The notes below the pieces were generated by a model. It was not told where the DNA came from and did not search any database. It saw only the letters and a list, made by a program, of their open reading frames with translations. The position numbers were made by a program, and so were the translations under genes. A stretch of 5,159 bases of DNA from Methanosarcinales archaeon (GTDB lineage: Archaea > Halobacteriota > Methanosarcinia > Methanosarcinales > Methanocomedenaceae), in the NCBI GenBank assembly GCA_030638625.1, contig DAOWEE010000143.1:1-5159 (forward strand), in the 5' to 3' direction. Shown here one piece after another: positions 4,572 to 5,159 of this stretch. The stretch's first letter is position 1; each line of letters starts with the position of its first letter.

Positions 4572-5159
4572 ATGACTCAGCAGCAGGCAAAGGATTTTGT
4601 ACGTAAAGTGGATGAAAACATCTATGAGGTCCCCACAGATTTCCAGGAAGGTATGAGGGTCCCTGGCCGGATTTTCGTATCACAAAAACTCATGGACGAC
4701 CTGGAGGTGGATACCCTGCGCCAGACCGCAAACGTGGCTACGCTTCCCGGCATCCAGAAATATTCCATGGCCATGCCCGATGCACATTTCGGCTACGGCT
4801 TTCCCATCGGCGGCGTGGCAGCCTTTGATGCCCGGGATGGCGTGATATCACCGGGCGGAGTGGGGTTCGATATCAACTGCGGTGTGCGTATCATCAGGAC
4901 AGACCTGGAGGTGGGTGAGGTCAGGCCGCGCATTAAGGAATTAATGAACGAACTGTTCAACGCCATCCCTTCAGGCGTGGGTTCAAAGAGCAGGCTCAGG
5001 GTATCTGGCAGCGAACTGGATGACGCTTTTACCTATGGCGCTCGCTGGGCTGTGGAAAGCGGGTACGGCGTGGATGCCGATATCGAACACTGCGAGGACG
5101 GAGGGTTCATAGATGCGGCAGACCCTGGAAAAGTGAGTGAGAAAGCCCACAAACGCGGC
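4572..5159 (+). CDS. rtcB: tRNA-splicing ligase RtcB (5' part; 3' end off the window)
   Basis: RtcB joins 2',3'-cyclic phosphate and 5'-hydroxyl RNA ends using GTP and Mn2+; in archaea it ligates tRNA halves after intron excision. The window holds 196 codons, roughly the first 40% of a protein near 480 residues. Recognisable parts are VPTDFQEGMRVPGRIFVS (20-37), LPGIQKYSMAMPDAHFGYGF (58-77) with the conserved DAH, PIGGVAAFD (78-86), and the metal-binding motif SPGGVGFDINCGVR (93-106) with Asp100 and Cys103. The downstream metal-binding histidines and the guanylylated histidine lie beyond the edge. GFDINCGVR is uninterrupted; some archaeal rtcB genes carry an intein around this Cys, and here there is none at this site. 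Start: the ATG at 4572 has a Shine-Dalgarno-like TAGGA 8 bases upstream. It works with archease, encoded just before it. Confidence 0.96.
   Translation, partial: MTQQQAKDFVRKVDENIYEVPTDFQEGMRVPGRIFVSQKLMDDLEVDTLRQTANVATLPGIQKYSMAMPDAHFGYGFPIGGVAAFDARDGVISPGGVGFDINCGVRIIRTDLEVGEVRPRIKELMNELFNAIPSGVGSKSRLRVSGSELDDAFTYGARWAVESGYGVDADIEHCEDGGFIDAADPGKVSEKAHKRG

Overview
The window looks like chromosomal DNA of a euryarchaeon, probably a methanogen-like or ANME-type member of Methanosarcinales/Methanomicrobia. The reasons are a DRG-family GTPase, QueC (in archaea, the preQ0 supplier for archaeosine), an archease-RtcB tRNA ligation pair, and promoters with archaeal TATA boxes about 25 bases upstream of nearly leaderless starts. 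The lineage is inferred from gene content; no rRNA or tRNA is present to settle it.

Layout. On the minus strand, queC (663-1349) is followed 28 bases later by a DRG GTPase (start at 634, running off the left edge). The two are probably co-transcribed. A 179-base divergent intergenic region (1350-1528) separates them from plus-strand genes: a small unrecognised membrane-anchored or secreted protein (1529-1963), an MscS-family mechanosensitive channel (2024-3109), a two-gene type II toxin-antitoxin module (RHH/UPF0175 antitoxin 3190-3495 and DUF3368 PIN-like toxin 3492-4004), archease (4072-4506) and the start of rtcB (from 4572, running off the right edge).

Functional themes. queC, archease and rtcB all serve tRNA: base modification for the first, exon ligation for the other two. 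The membrane-anchored protein and MscS are cell-envelope genes. The toxin-antitoxin module is visibly richer in A/T than archease, rtcB, queC and drg, and sits as a self-contained block between mscS and archease, which suggests an acquired cassette.

Regulation. Several plus-strand genes have a TATA-like box whose predicted start site falls at or a few bases before the ATG. Perfect short palindromes sit beside the boxes of mscS and the toxin-antitoxin operon, and another overlaps the archease box; these are the best regulatory candidates here. I see no tRNA, rRNA, CRISPR array, insertion sequence or origin. No gene-free stretch exceeds 300 bases. I found no convincing wholly new system; the most unusual items are the promoter palindromes, the RHH-UPF0175 antitoxin with its PIN-like partner, and a possible 10-codon upstream ORF.
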